This document shows, in pieces, positions 11,921 to 21,367 of a stretch of 64,000 bases of DNA (position 1 is its first letter; each line of letters starts with the position of its first letter). The notes beneath the pieces were generated by a model. The model worked only from the letters and a program-made list of their open reading frames with translations. It was not told the DNA's origin and made no database searches. This DNA comes from Agarophyton chilense. Its lineage: Eukaryota; Rhodophyta; Florideophyceae; Gracilariales; Gracilariaceae. The DNA lies in assembly GCA_030374765.1 (NCBI GenBank), contig JARGXX010000033.1, positions 248,001 through 312,000 on the forward strand, given 5' to 3'. The position numbers and the translations under genes are program-made.

Positions 11921-12679
11921 ATGAATGTCCTACAAAAGCTCCTGCTGTACGTCATTGTTCTTTCTACAGCCGCAATCTGCGCATGCGGCAATTCAAGTCC
12001 CAGACAGCTTTCCATGGTAAAGAGAGTTGAAAATTTTCATCATGAAATTCGACAAGCTGTAAGCGTCGATGAAGAACGAAACAGTTCTGTCCTGCAAGAT
12101 TTCACACTATTTTTTGGACCGATTGGACAGGGAGTCATTAACGTTAGATCGGGGTTATCAGCGTCTTTCAGATTCGATTATCGAATTCAAGGCGTAACAT
12201 CTCGCTATCTCGCTGAAAGTGATCAGGTTTTCCGGTCAAGTCTTGACCAGCACGAAAAAATTCTTTACGATGAAAGCAAACGGAGATATGATGGAGGTTT
12301 GGACATACCCTTTCTCAGCGAACTGGGTATGAATCTTAGTCATTCGCACTCAGAGTCAGCTCTTCAAGAGGCCATGTCCGTTGTCGAAAACTATAGTAAA
12401 AAAGCAATTGCAGCCAGGAGAATTATGGAAAGCTTTCATGGTGCCAGATTGAGGATAAACGGGTCAATTTCTGCCGTCGGGGTAAGTGAAATGCCATCAA
12501 GGGCGTCAGTATACGTCAAAGTTTCGCGAGTGACGTTGATAGATGAAACAGTTCTTCACGTGGTTTCTAGCAACACAAACGATATTCTTGCTGGGGATGG
12601 TTTCTACAACGAGCTTCCCATAGTAGACATTGATTCTGACATTATTCAGGAGGTAGAGGGTAACCCCCTACTTCTCTAG
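11921..12679 (+). CDS. secreted protein, paralogue of 10253-10990
   Basis: A 252-residue protein with an N-terminal signal peptide (hydrophobic residues 5-20, LQKLLLYVIVLSTAAICA). The start context is ATCAAGATGA. No known domain. The middle matches its divergent neighbour: SRYLAESDQVFRSSL against SEYLANKDSLFRETL, then YDGGLDIPFL, RRIMESF and VSRVTLIDETVLHVVSS. Sequons are NSS, NLS, NYS and NGS. The C-terminal 30 residues are acidic and differ from the paralogue. The pair probably arose by inverted duplication. Role unknown. Confidence 0.85.
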   Translation: MNVLQKLLLYVIVLSTAAICACGNSSPRQLSMVKRVENFHHEIRQAVSVDEERNSSVLQDFTLFFGPIGQGVINVRSGLSASFRFDYRIQGVTSRYLAESDQVFRSSLDQHEKILYDESKRRYDGGLDIPFLSELGMNLSHSHSESALQEAMSVVENYSKKAIAARRIMESFHGARLRINGSISAVGVSEMPSRASVYVKVSRVTLIDETVLHVVSSNTNDILAGDGFYNELPIVDIDSDIIQEVEGNPLLL

Positions 12680-13538
12680 GTAGATGAAAGCTCTGAGTTT
12701 TAGACGTCTATTTTCGTTAACTAGACAGCCGTTGTTTCTATTCTCAAATCCTCGTAAAACGTTCATGATATCTGGTCCTCAATACCCCAAGAGCCTCTCC
12801 CAAAGCTTTCATTGGTGAAAACCGAAGGGGTTGTCTTGCTGCATGACCGCTCTCTTGTTTCGTTATCGTCCCATAACAGTGATTGAGAGAATCTAGAAGT
12901 ATACTTCTTCAACTGTCCTAGGTAAGAAACGTATCTTAAATTTGGAATATTTTTCTTCTGAGTTTTGACCTCTTTAGGTACACCTAATTCAAATCAATGG
13001 ATTTTCTTGTGGTACAAGCCTGCAAAAATGATTCTCGACTGTTGCACCAATCTTCTAAGTATTTGCGGTGTATCACGCTCATGGTGAACCAGTTGATGCT
13101 TTACTCTCTTTATGATCCAATTTGGACCAAGAAAGATATTTTGGTTTTGTCATGGGACGACTATCAAACTCAATGACGATGAACTTGGAGCGGGCGTTCG
13201 TAGGTATTTTGTCAGGGCTTGTAGTATATTAGAATTTCGGGCAAGTCTACTTGTTGCTGCATTTCGGTCTTTTGCAATGAAATCACAACAAAGTATGGGG
13301 CAATTATCACTGCTGTACAAAACGCAAGTAACAACTTTCCTCTGTGGCAAACTACCAGGAAGTTGGCAAAATAGTCGTGTATCTGCCTCTCTGGAATGAA
13401 ATATAGATACAAGCATCTACAAATAGTGTTTGCGCAGCCCTGGAACATGTACATAAGAAGCATTCCGACTACAAAACAGGCCTCCAAGGTCGCGACATCG
13501 GTTTGCAGAAGCATTTTTGAAAGGAATACACGACCATA
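12680..13538. other. intergenic region
   Basis: No gene supported. Several overlapping open frames on both strands between 13100 and 13520 have no motif and look like chance. The promoter of the 13539 gene must lie at the right-hand end. Confidence 0.45.
13402..13409 (+). promoter_or_regulatory. TATA-like element for 13539-15023
   Basis: TATAGATA lies 137 bp upstream of the ATG at 13539. The spacing is close to the 110-125 bp seen for two other secreted-protein genes here. Confidence 0.4.
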
Positions 13539-15023
13539 ATGCTTTTTCTTGCCAAAACCCTAGTCGCTGCATTCGTGCTCTTTGCTGTTTGTGCCCAAGC
13601 CATCACACATCTTCACAAAGGGCCTCAAAGTGATGAAGAAGAATTCGTTCTGCGCGGATTTAGCCATGGATCTTCAATGTCCACCGCTCGCCCTCACGAT
13701 GCAGACTTCGAAAGACTATCCGACCACACAGTCCGCTTTGCTGTTGATCTAAAAATGGATGCTGTTCTATGGGAAGAATTAGAAGATGATAATACTATGA
13801 TGTACTGCATGCGACATGGAGATGATCGCTACGCTACGATTGAGCTCACCGGGGAGACTCTCGACCGAGAAGACTACAGCCCGGGTTCAGCTTTTGTAAT
13901 TGATGCACGACGTTGGACACAGCTTTGCGGTTCTATTCCTTCTCTTGATGGTATTAATCGTCTCGATCCTGTACTGTTTTTTAAGATGAACAATGTGACA
14001 TTTTTGGATTCAATCCAAAAAATTCGTTTGTCTTTACAAGCCATATCCGGGTCCGTCGTGGCGCCGTCAATTCGTTTTGATGTTCTGCAAAGGCCTTTGA
14101 AGCATCATACCAAAAAGAGGTATGTGCTGCAGGATAGGCCGCTGTATGAATCCACTTCCAGAATGTTGGAAGCACCCATCGGTTCTCTTCCGGGCGGTGA
14201 ATCGCACAGTGGATCAGAAGTGTTTTCAGAGTTTGCCCTTTTCCCTGGCGCAAACATTTCAGTTTCAGGCGAAGTGGAAGGCACAATCAACAACGTCAGA
14301 ATAACCCGCTTGTTCAATTTGGAGGTAGGATGGGAGCAACGCCTGAGAGCTAATATTTCGTCAAGATTGGTGGCATCACGAACCTATAGTGCATCAAACG
14401 AAAAGGAAGTCCACCGAAAACCGATTCGAGGGGCTACATCCACGGGGCGATTGTTATTCTTCGGTACTTACCAATTGAACGCATCTACTGTGGTGGATGT
14501 TGTTCAACAAATCACTGCGGACTCAGGAGTGAATGCCTTCCTTCGTGCATCACATGAAAATCTTGAAGCAGTGACAGCAAGCTTTGCTACAAACGATGTC
14601 GATGCAGATAGTTTGCTTCCACCAGATATTGGAAGTTATGGCACCTTTGATATCAATTTTGACAATGTAATCGAACAACGGGTTGGACTTCATGGCTTTT
14701 ATGGAGCTCGGCCAGGAATAGTCGTGGAGGCGCGGTTAGGAGATATCAGTCTAGTTGGCATGTATACTGCTACCCTGGGTCTGGAAGCGTCACTGCAAAT
14801 GAAATCTCCACCGTTTTTCCCTCTACCGTACGACGGTAGAAGAGCCAAAGGTCCTTGTCAAGAATGCCACAGGCTTGAAGGCAGAGCGTCTGTTGTGGGA
14901 AAGGATCTACAATACCGCATATTTGAAAACGGTGTGCTTGAGAAGCACAAAGTCACGGACAGAACGCTTTTCGAAAAAGAATTATCGACTGTCTGTGCCT
15001 TTGCTCAGGTATGTTCTTCGTAG
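13539..15023 (+). CDS. large secreted protein, 3' end possibly spliced
   Basis: A 494-residue protein with a signal peptide (cleavage likely after AQA, residue about 21). No known domain recognised. Residues about 45-190 form one region containing WTQLCGSIPSLDG; residues about 215-440 are strand-rich with sequons NIS and NAS; a CQECH motif lies near residue 448. The frame ends in VCSS and TAG, but just before it lies CAG-GTATGT (15004-15011), a consensus eukaryotic 5' splice site, so the last four residues may be intron read-through. A coding-like open frame continues at about 15095-15347. Secretion is well supported; function is unknown. Confidence 0.8.
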   Translation: MLFLAKTLVAAFVLFAVCAQAITHLHKGPQSDEEEFVLRGFSHGSSMSTARPHDADFERLSDHTVRFAVDLKMDAVLWEELEDDNTMMYCMRHGDDRYATIELTGETLDREDYSPGSAFVIDARRWTQLCGSIPSLDGINRLDPVLFFKMNNVTFLDSIQKIRLSLQAISGSVVAPSIRFDVLQRPLKHHTKKRYVLQDRPLYESTSRMLEAPIGSLPGGESHSGSEVFSEFALFPGANISVSGEVEGTINNVRITRLFNLEVGWEQRLRANISSRLVASRTYSASNEKEVHRKPIRGATSTGRLLFFGTYQLNASTVVDVVQQITADSGVNAFLRASHENLEAVTASFATNDVDADSLLPPDIGSYGTFDINFDNVIEQRVGLHGFYGARPGIVVEARLGDISLVGMYTATLGLEASLQMKSPPFFPLPYDGRRAKGPCQECHRLEGRASVVGKDLQYRIFENGVLEKHKVTDRTLFEKELSTVCAFAQVCSS

Positions 15024-15347
15024 ACCGTCATGTAGTTGAAACAAGCAACCGAATTTGTCCAGTTTCTCCTAAAAGGCGGTCCCCGAAGTCCATGAATTCG
15101 CCACCCCCTCGAAATAGCTTTTCTGTTCACAATTCGATATTGCGAAGAAATTGTAGTCCTGAATGTAGGAATCACTTTGCAATATGAACCCTCCTTGTAC
15201 TTCGAAAAAACGTTTTGCAAACAAATTCGGCAGTGGGGCGCGCCTTCTAAGTCCGAAGACCATGAATTCCTCGTTTTTTATAATTATGACTTTACCTACT
15301 TTTGGATAATTCAATTTTCTGATTTTCAAGAACTTTTGGTACATGTT
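15004..15347 (+). other. candidate splice donor and possible terminal exon
   Basis: After codon CAG ending at 15006 the sequence GTATGT matches the 5' splice consensus. Downstream, 15095-15347 stays open in one frame and gives protein-like sequence (for example EPSLYFEKTFCKQ and DHEFLVFYNYDFTYFW) before a TAA. Most AG acceptors I tested are out of phase with the donor; CGGCAG near 15229 keeps phase 0. This is a hypothesis only. Confidence 0.35.
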
Positions 15348-15589
15348 TAAGGATTATGGTTCTTTTAATTACGAGACGTTGTTTTCCAGTACTTTTATCA
15401 ACTTGTACATCGGGAATAGAAAGAAAGCTCTCTAGCTTTAGTAAAGATTCTGAACCAATCTAGATACAACATTTAAAACCACAATGCATGTCAAGTTTTA
15501 ACGTTTGATATCTCAACGGATTTCGACGTATTTTTGAGGATGACCCACGTCAGAAGCTCAGTCCGAGGCGCAGTTGGAGGTGCACATTG

Positions 15590-17326
15590 TCACACATTTC
15601 GCAGAGCAGCAACAAGATATCGCACAAGCTTCGTAACGACCACGATGCTTCGCCGAGCACTCTCGAAGATGGGGAAGAATGAAAATGGCTTTGTCTTATT
15701 GACCATGAGCATAAGTTTCGTGTCATCCTTTTCATCTGTACCGGCGGTAGCCTGACTGTGCATTAACCGGCTGAGGAGAGCTCGTTTATCCACCTTTCCA
15801 TTTCCGGTGCGCGGGAAGTCTCCCATGGACAACACCTGAGATGGAACGCAGTAATATGGTAGATGCGCTCTAACCACGTGTGTCACTTCACAAACTTTCA
15901 CATTGGCAGGAGTGACAAACGCTACTAGAGAATCGTTCATCTTCAATACAACTGCCTTGTTGACAGCAGCAGCGGATTCAACAACCGACGACACGCCATC
16001 CAACTCAACTCGAAATCCCTTCACTTTAACCTGCTCATCCACTCTTCCATAATGTTCAAGCTCACCATCGTTTGTCCATCGGCCCAAATCACCAGTGCGA
16101 TACATACGTGCACCACGACCAACATACGGGTCTACAACAAAAAGTTCCTCGGTTAGTGTCTCGTTACCCAAATACCCCTTGGAAACGCAAGCACCACCAG
16201 CCCACATTTCGCCTACCTCTCCAATGCGACACGGTTTGCGTGTGTCTCGGTCCAGAATGTAGACAGTGTTATTCGGAGTTGGTTTTCCGATGGTGAGGCG
16301 TGCCTCACCACTGGAGTGTTTTTTTGCTGTGTTGATGATAGTAACTTCTGTCGGTCCGCATGAGTTGTAAAAGGTACAAAACTCGCTCCACTCATCGGCA
16401 AGGGCTCGAGGACAAGGCTCACCAGCTACTGCTACGGTTTGAACGTGATGCATTCGGGAAGAATCTATAGAGCCCAAAACGGTCGGTGTTGAAATCACAA
16501 CTTGGGCATGTTGAATAGCATGCGAAATATTTCGACCACGAATGACGAGCGTAGCGCCATGGGAAAGACACCCCAAAACTTCCCAGGCACACATGTCAAA
16601 CGCAATACTCAGAATCTGGGACACGAAAACACCATTTCGCATCTGCAAGCTCATGGGATCGGTAAGCAGGACGTTTGCCACATTTCCATGAGTAACCTGA
16701 ATTCCTTTAGGTGCCCCAGTTGTCCCGGACGTGTAAATGATATAACAAGTGTCCGATGGACGAACAGCTTTAACAGCTTGTTTGAAAGGTGGTAGAATGC
16801 TTCCTTCCTCCTCGGCAGCCTTCACTGGGAGCACGACAGCGTTTGGAAAGTGTGGGAGATTTGAAGCGCATTGATAGGTGGTAAGTACGACATGAGCTCG
16901 AACGGCCGACGCGACTCGGAGCATTTGTATGTGTGGTGCGATACGTGCGTCTTGGGGAACATAACTAGCGCCAAGTTGCATGACTGCAACAACAGCGACG
17001 AGCATGTCAAGCCCGCGGGAGAGAAAGACACACACAGAATCCCCATGAGTGACTCCACGAGCGTGCAACGCAGATGAAACTAGGTTGGCACGTTTTCTGA
17101 GGGTATTGTATGTTAGTTGGTGGGTTGGGTGTAAAGAGCCATCGGGTTGGATAGTGTGGGCGGCGATGGATTGGGGATAGCGATCCATTGCGCTGAGAAT
17201 AGCTGAGATGACGGTCGAATGAGACGGCTTTTGATGTATACCCGCTGAGAAATAGCAGAAACGTTTGCGGTCTTCTTGGGAGAGTGTAGTAAGAGCCGGG
17301 TTTCTGGGCGACAGAATAATGTTCAT
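15590..17326 (-). CDS. stand-alone NRPS-type adenylation enzyme (ANL superfamily)
   Basis: A 578-residue adenylate-forming enzyme that should activate a carboxylic substrate as acyl-AMP. Core motifs are present in order: A3 YTSGTTGAPKG (198-208), A4 FDMCAWEV (243-250), A5 NSCGPTE (321-327), A7 YRTGDLGRW (409-417), A8 GRVDEQVKVKGFRVEL (427-442) and A10 PRTGNGKVDK (505-514) with catalytic Lys511. Asp244 sits where GrsA Asp235 binds the alpha-amino group, so an amino acid substrate is plausible. No condensation, carrier (LGGxS) or reductase domain follows; the last about 60 residues are unrecognised and could include unspliced sequence. The nearest neighbours are the enoyl-CoA hydratase and the TmpL-like oxidoreductase. 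Fungal TmpL/TmpB proteins carry an AMP-binding domain on such a membrane protein, so a functional link is inferred. Confidence 0.88.
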   Translation of the reverse strand: MNIILSPRNPALTTLSQEDRKRFCYFSAGIHQKPSHSTVISAILSAMDRYPQSIAAHTIQPDGSLHPTHQLTYNTLRKRANLVSSALHARGVTHGDSVCVFLSRGLDMLVAVVAVMQLGASYVPQDARIAPHIQMLRVASAVRAHVVLTTYQCASNLPHFPNAVVLPVKAAEEEGSILPPFKQAVKAVRPSDTCYIIYTSGTTGAPKGIQVTHGNVANVLLTDPMSLQMRNGVFVSQILSIAFDMCAWEVLGCLSHGATLVIRGRNISHAIQHAQVVISTPTVLGSIDSSRMHHVQTVAVAGEPCPRALADEWSEFCTFYNSCGPTEVTIINTAKKHSSGEARLTIGKPTPNNTVYILDRDTRKPCRIGEVGEMWAGGACVSKGYLGNETLTEELFVVDPYVGRGARMYRTGDLGRWTNDGELEHYGRVDEQVKVKGFRVELDGVSSVVESAAAVNKAVVLKMNDSLVAFVTPANVKVCEVTHVVRAHLPYYCVPSQVLSMGDFPRTGNGKVDKRALLSRLMHSQATAGTDEKDDTKLMLMVNKTKPFSFFPIFESARRSIVVVTKLVRYLVAALRNV

Positions 17327-18479
17327 GTTGAATCAAACTTAAATGGAACGGAATCCAAAACGTAGATATCTAGAAATATGTTCCGAATCTTGGTTTAAAA
17401 AGCAGAGATGCGCGACAGTCTTCGTGATGGGGAATGCAGGTAGTTGACCGAGTAGGACGAAGAAGTGAGGGCTAATGCTTTAAACTGACGGCTGCAAAGG
17501 ATGCCAGCATTAGACAGAAAAGGTGATTCCAACGAGAGCGTAGATGGGACGAAGATTGCGCCTTTTCTACTGGCACACGAAGCAGACCAGAGTTCACTGA
17601 TTTCGGCGATAAAAGAGAGCACAAAGCAGGTGCATTGCTATTGTACTACTCTTTGGACACACCATCGAGGCTGCCACCAGAAAATTCTTGAGCCTTCCGT
17701 TCTAAAACGCCTCGCGCGGCAGATTACAACATCTGTAGTGGTATACAGACGAGCAACTTTGAGGAATGGAGGGACATCTGTCCATTTTCCGGAGGCTCAC
17801 CGGTGATCACCATCACGGCGTGATGATCACGCCGTCAGGAGATGACACGCGCCATGGCCCATGCGCCGTGGCACGTGCTATATGTCTGTGTAAGTAAAAT
17901 GACGTTATTTGTGGTTTCGACATCGAAAGTATGCTGAGACAGTTGTGACAAAATGCCTCGCGAGAGATAACCGTGGAGGCCGGTTGGGGTCATAGTTGTG
18001 GTGTGCGAGCTTTTTGAGAGTAGCTTTAATCACGTCTACGTGGGGGAACTAGAGTAATTATCAAGCGTCATCAATTCCTTTTCAGCACTGATGTGCGCAA
18101 GCAGTCCCCGGGCTTCTTTTTGAAACATTGAGGTTTCTTGATGCACAAACGCGGGGTTATGGTTGACGTTCTCATCGGTGCGTCATTTGGACCATGTGGT
18201 TAGTGAGTGCGAGCGGTTTGGAATGGGTCGATATTGTTTTATTCGACAATGGTGTAGACATATCGATAATACCACACCCCCTTGGATAGTAAGACTAAAG
18301 TTTCGAATTGAATTACATCACGCGTAGCAACGAAATCTTTACCGGAAACACACCAATACTAGCTAGCATTGAGAAATAATATATCACTATCGAAGTATGA
18401 CACGAAGGGTGCGATGAGATACAGAGGTTTGTCGGCAAGACGTCCCCTACACCCAACTTTTCCAACTATCAGAGCTCCT
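17327..18479. other. intergenic between hydratase and adenylation gene
   Basis: This 1.15-kb region lies downstream of the hydratase and upstream of the adenylation gene, both on the minus strand. It should hold the hydratase terminator and the adenylation promoter. No TATA box is clear. The one notable structure is the palindrome at 17815-17835. Short open frames have no motif. Confidence 0.5.
17815..17835. repeat. 21-bp near-perfect palindrome
   Basis: The 10-bp arms ACGGCGTGAT and ATCACGCCGT flank a single central G. The surrounding bases repeat GATCAC and GGTGATCACC. It lies about 490 bp upstream of the adenylation gene start. It could be a protein-binding dyad, a cruciform or a small transposon remnant. 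Confidence 0.7.
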
Positions 18480-19331
18480 TCACTCGCAATCGACCCCGTG
18501 CGGCTCAGGAGGCCTTTCATCATCCTTATTCCGCTCGCGTCTCTCTCGCCCCTGAACAAAATGATCACACCCGTCTATGAAGTCCATAGAACCAAAGCTC
18601 AAGTAGTACATCATCCGTTCCATTGTTGCTCGATTGTTCCATTCACTCTCCCTTGTCTTTACCATTTCTTTAGTCATTCTCACACAATGCACGCTCTGAT
18701 CTGCGACCGCCTCTGCAAAAACAATGCTTTCCTGAACAGCGTCCTCACAAATTTTTGTCACAATACCTCTCGTGAATGCCTCTTCAACGCCCATTCGCTC
18801 TGCAGTCCACATCATACTCAAAGCCCGCCCCTTTCCTACTCTTTCAACAAGTCTAATAGTCCCCCCAGCGCCAGGAATAGTTCCCAATGAGATCTCAGGT
18901 AGTCCGAACTGTGCTTTCTTCGAAGCAAACACCACGTCCGCCAATAGAACTAGTTCAAACCCACCTCCAAGAGCAATTCCGTCCACAGCAGCCACTACCG
19001 GTTTCCTCATCTCTCGCATCTGCCGAGGCCAATCAGTAAGCCATTGCTGTTCGTACGCTGGGAATGGTGTCAACTTTCTTAGCTCATTTATGTCAACGCC
19101 TGCACAGAACACAGGTGCAGTCGCAGAAAGAACGACAACGCGAATGTTGGAATCGCTCTCAGCCCGTACTAGAGCCGAACATAGTAGGTTTGACAGTGTG
19201 CGATTTAGAGCATTCCTAGCTTTTGGTCGGTTTAGAGTTAATATTCGAACTCCAGATGAAGTGCTCGTTTCCAGGAGCAGGCTAAGTCCAATCCTTTCGC
19301 GTTCAGACTCCTTTGAAACAGTCGAGGTCAT
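18480..19331 (-). CDS. enoyl-CoA hydratase, ECHS1 type
   Basis: A 283-residue crotonase-fold protein that should hydrate 2-enoyl-CoA to 3-hydroxyacyl-CoA in fatty-acid or branched-chain amino-acid breakdown. Both catalytic glutamates are present: Glu126 in ALGGGFEL and Glu146 in FGLPEISLGTIPGAGGTIRL, matching rat ECHS1 Glu144 and Glu164. The oxyanion-hole segment FCAGVDINEL is at 75-84, and LNRPKARNALN at 33-43 is typical. Length equals the family norm. The N-terminus (MTSTVSKESERERIG) does not look like a strong mitochondrial presequence, and the C-terminus lacks an SKL-like peroxisomal signal, so location is open. It lies between the adenylation gene and the membrane oxidoreductase. Confidence 0.93.
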   Translation of the reverse strand: MTSTVSKESERERIGLSLLLETSTSSGVRILTLNRPKARNALNRTLSNLLCSALVRAESDSNIRVVVLSATAPVFCAGVDINELRKLTPFPAYEQQWLTDWPRQMREMRKPVVAAVDGIALGGGFELVLLADVVFASKKAQFGLPEISLGTIPGAGGTIRLVERVGKGRALSMMWTAERMGVEEAFTRGIVTKICEDAVQESIVFAEAVADQSVHCVRMTKEMVKTRESEWNNRATMERMMYYLSFGSMDFIDGCDHFVQGRERRERNKDDERPPEPHGVDCE

Positions 19332-21367
19332 TTAAAAAAACTCGGAACCTCAAAGTGGGGCAATGGAGTGATGGCGAGGTCTAATGTGAATGGGGCCGCG
19401 GCAAAGGAATGACACAATGAGGTCTATATTCGTATTTTTATATTAATGATCAGTGGTGAAAGGCTTGGGGGTGAACAACATGTCACATGTGCAACAGAAC
19501 TCACCATGTGAAGACCAAGCGTAGATACTTGAAGACCGCTCTTGGACAGCACATGAGGACTGATGTGCTCCGTCCATTCAAATTTTTTCTTTGTGATAGT
19601 TGTTACGTGCAGTACAATATAGGATTATTCAATTATTTTTACGCGGGGTCATTCTGCTTTTAATACTGTATCCAGAAAGATAGTTTTTGAGTCCGATTGC
19701 TGAGAGCAGCACGCTCAAGGGCTATGTCAGTTGACATCTCCGAATACGAGATTGTTCCAGCGCAGCTGACTCAGGTCACGTGTTTGAGTTAACTTGAAAC
19801 TTCTAAATTGTTTCTACACTTGCCAGACCTTTCTTCACGTTGTTCCCGTTTAGTTCCGTCTATGAGGGTTCTACCATGCTAAGGCTGTCCGTCATAGATA
19901 TCATTCGCAGTGTCATTACTGGAACGTTGGATATCAACGCAACGCAAAGAACAAAACGACGGGGAAGGAGTGTCAGCACTGAGAGACTTGTTGTCCCTCT
20001 CTGGCGCTGTCCCACGCACTTGATGAGAGCGGGCGAGCGCGTAACTATAGTGTAGTTTTATTGTAGGCTGATTCTAAACTGCCGCCACGATCTCCGCTAG
20101 TCAAGTACGTGAGTTGGCAGCATTCGAAAGTCTTTCTACACATACACACCCACAGATACACACACACACTGTGCGGTTTATATAAAGCACCACTCCGTCT
20201 TTGATAATCATAAAAAAGGCTCCGCCTGAGGTGACTTGAAGCACACCACTGCCCGCTCCGCCTCAGAATATAAACACATTAGTAAATACGAATTCTTTTC
20301 TATAGTTTATTTCAACCATGCTTTTTTGCGATTGTGGTCAACCACACAGAAATAATAGTCAGCCAAGAAGGTAAACAGGTTTGATTTTTTGTTGCGACCT
20401 TTTTCAGCAGCCGTGCTATTCGTGAATACCTATTCCGTACATAATGACTCTATTTAAAGTTATTTTTTGCGTTCTTGAACAATTTGACATTGTTAGTGGT
20501 CAACAGCTGGATTACAACACTTCTAGGCCCACAACTATCGTAAACGACAAGTGAAGAGAGTGTGCCGTACGCACAGCGTCTTCAAGCAGAGAAGCGTCGC
20601 GTTCGGGCAAGGAACCCAAGAAGGGACCAAAACTCGTTTCCTCTGTTCGGCCCCGCTCTCCACGCGAGGGCTGAACAGAACGTCTTCATTCTCTTTACCC
20701 CTTCGTGACGAGAGCTCCACGAGCACCATGTGGCGGCATGGGCACCTCTCACGAGAGACGTACACGCTCACAAGCCACAAATCACAACAGTTGAGTCTTC
20801 TATGAGACGTTTTCTTTGGCTGTCACGTTTTGACGAGTGCACTTGATTAATGTCGTCAAACACCAATGTTTTACAACCTGTTCAACAGGTATCAACGGAG
20901 CGGAAGCCTATTTTACGTTACTACGAAGATATTTGTTGCAAGCTCTCCCGATTTAAACGATGTTTTCTCGTGGAAAACTGCACGTTTCTGCTTTGACGGC
21001 CCTGACGTGGCGCGATCGCCACTTGGCTACCCTTGCTTGACGTGCTTAAAACCGGCCCACTGCATTCAGATTAATACATTTTCGACCATTCGAATCTTCG
21101 CTTTATAGGCAGTCTCTGTCACATATTTCGATGCAGCATAATCCCCGGAACGATAAGTCAAACCAAACCCCCACGGTCAACCACGTGCCTTGCAGTTCCT
21201 GCTCACTACCGAATTGAGGGATATCGTATACCACACCAAACCAATAGTTGTGAACCTTCTCCCAACGTGCAATTAGGTCTTGTTCAACTCTGACCCCCAA
21301 TATTTTGCGCAAGCGACCCAACGAATTCGTCGACACACAGCTCTCAAGTTCCCCCTGAACTTCCACT
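19332..21367. other. intergenic region, divergent promoters
   Basis: About 2 kb between the divergent hydratase and TmpL-like genes. It holds a CA-rich microsatellite (20137-20170) and a GC-rich patch with overlapping open frames on both strands (20535-20805) that show no motif. Nothing else is recognised, and no core promoter element is convincing. Confidence 0.45.
20137..20170. repeat. imperfect (CA)n microsatellite
   Basis: An interrupted ACAC-rich tract of about 34 bp with a pure CA run at its right end. Confidence 0.8.

Noticed and set aside
18369..19335. Two plus-strand open frames opposite the hydratase gene
   Set aside because: Both are shadows of the strongly conserved minus-strand enoyl-CoA hydratase.
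20535..20805. Overlapping open frames on both strands
   Set aside because: GC-rich patch; no motif, no start context and no similarity to anything recognised on either strand.
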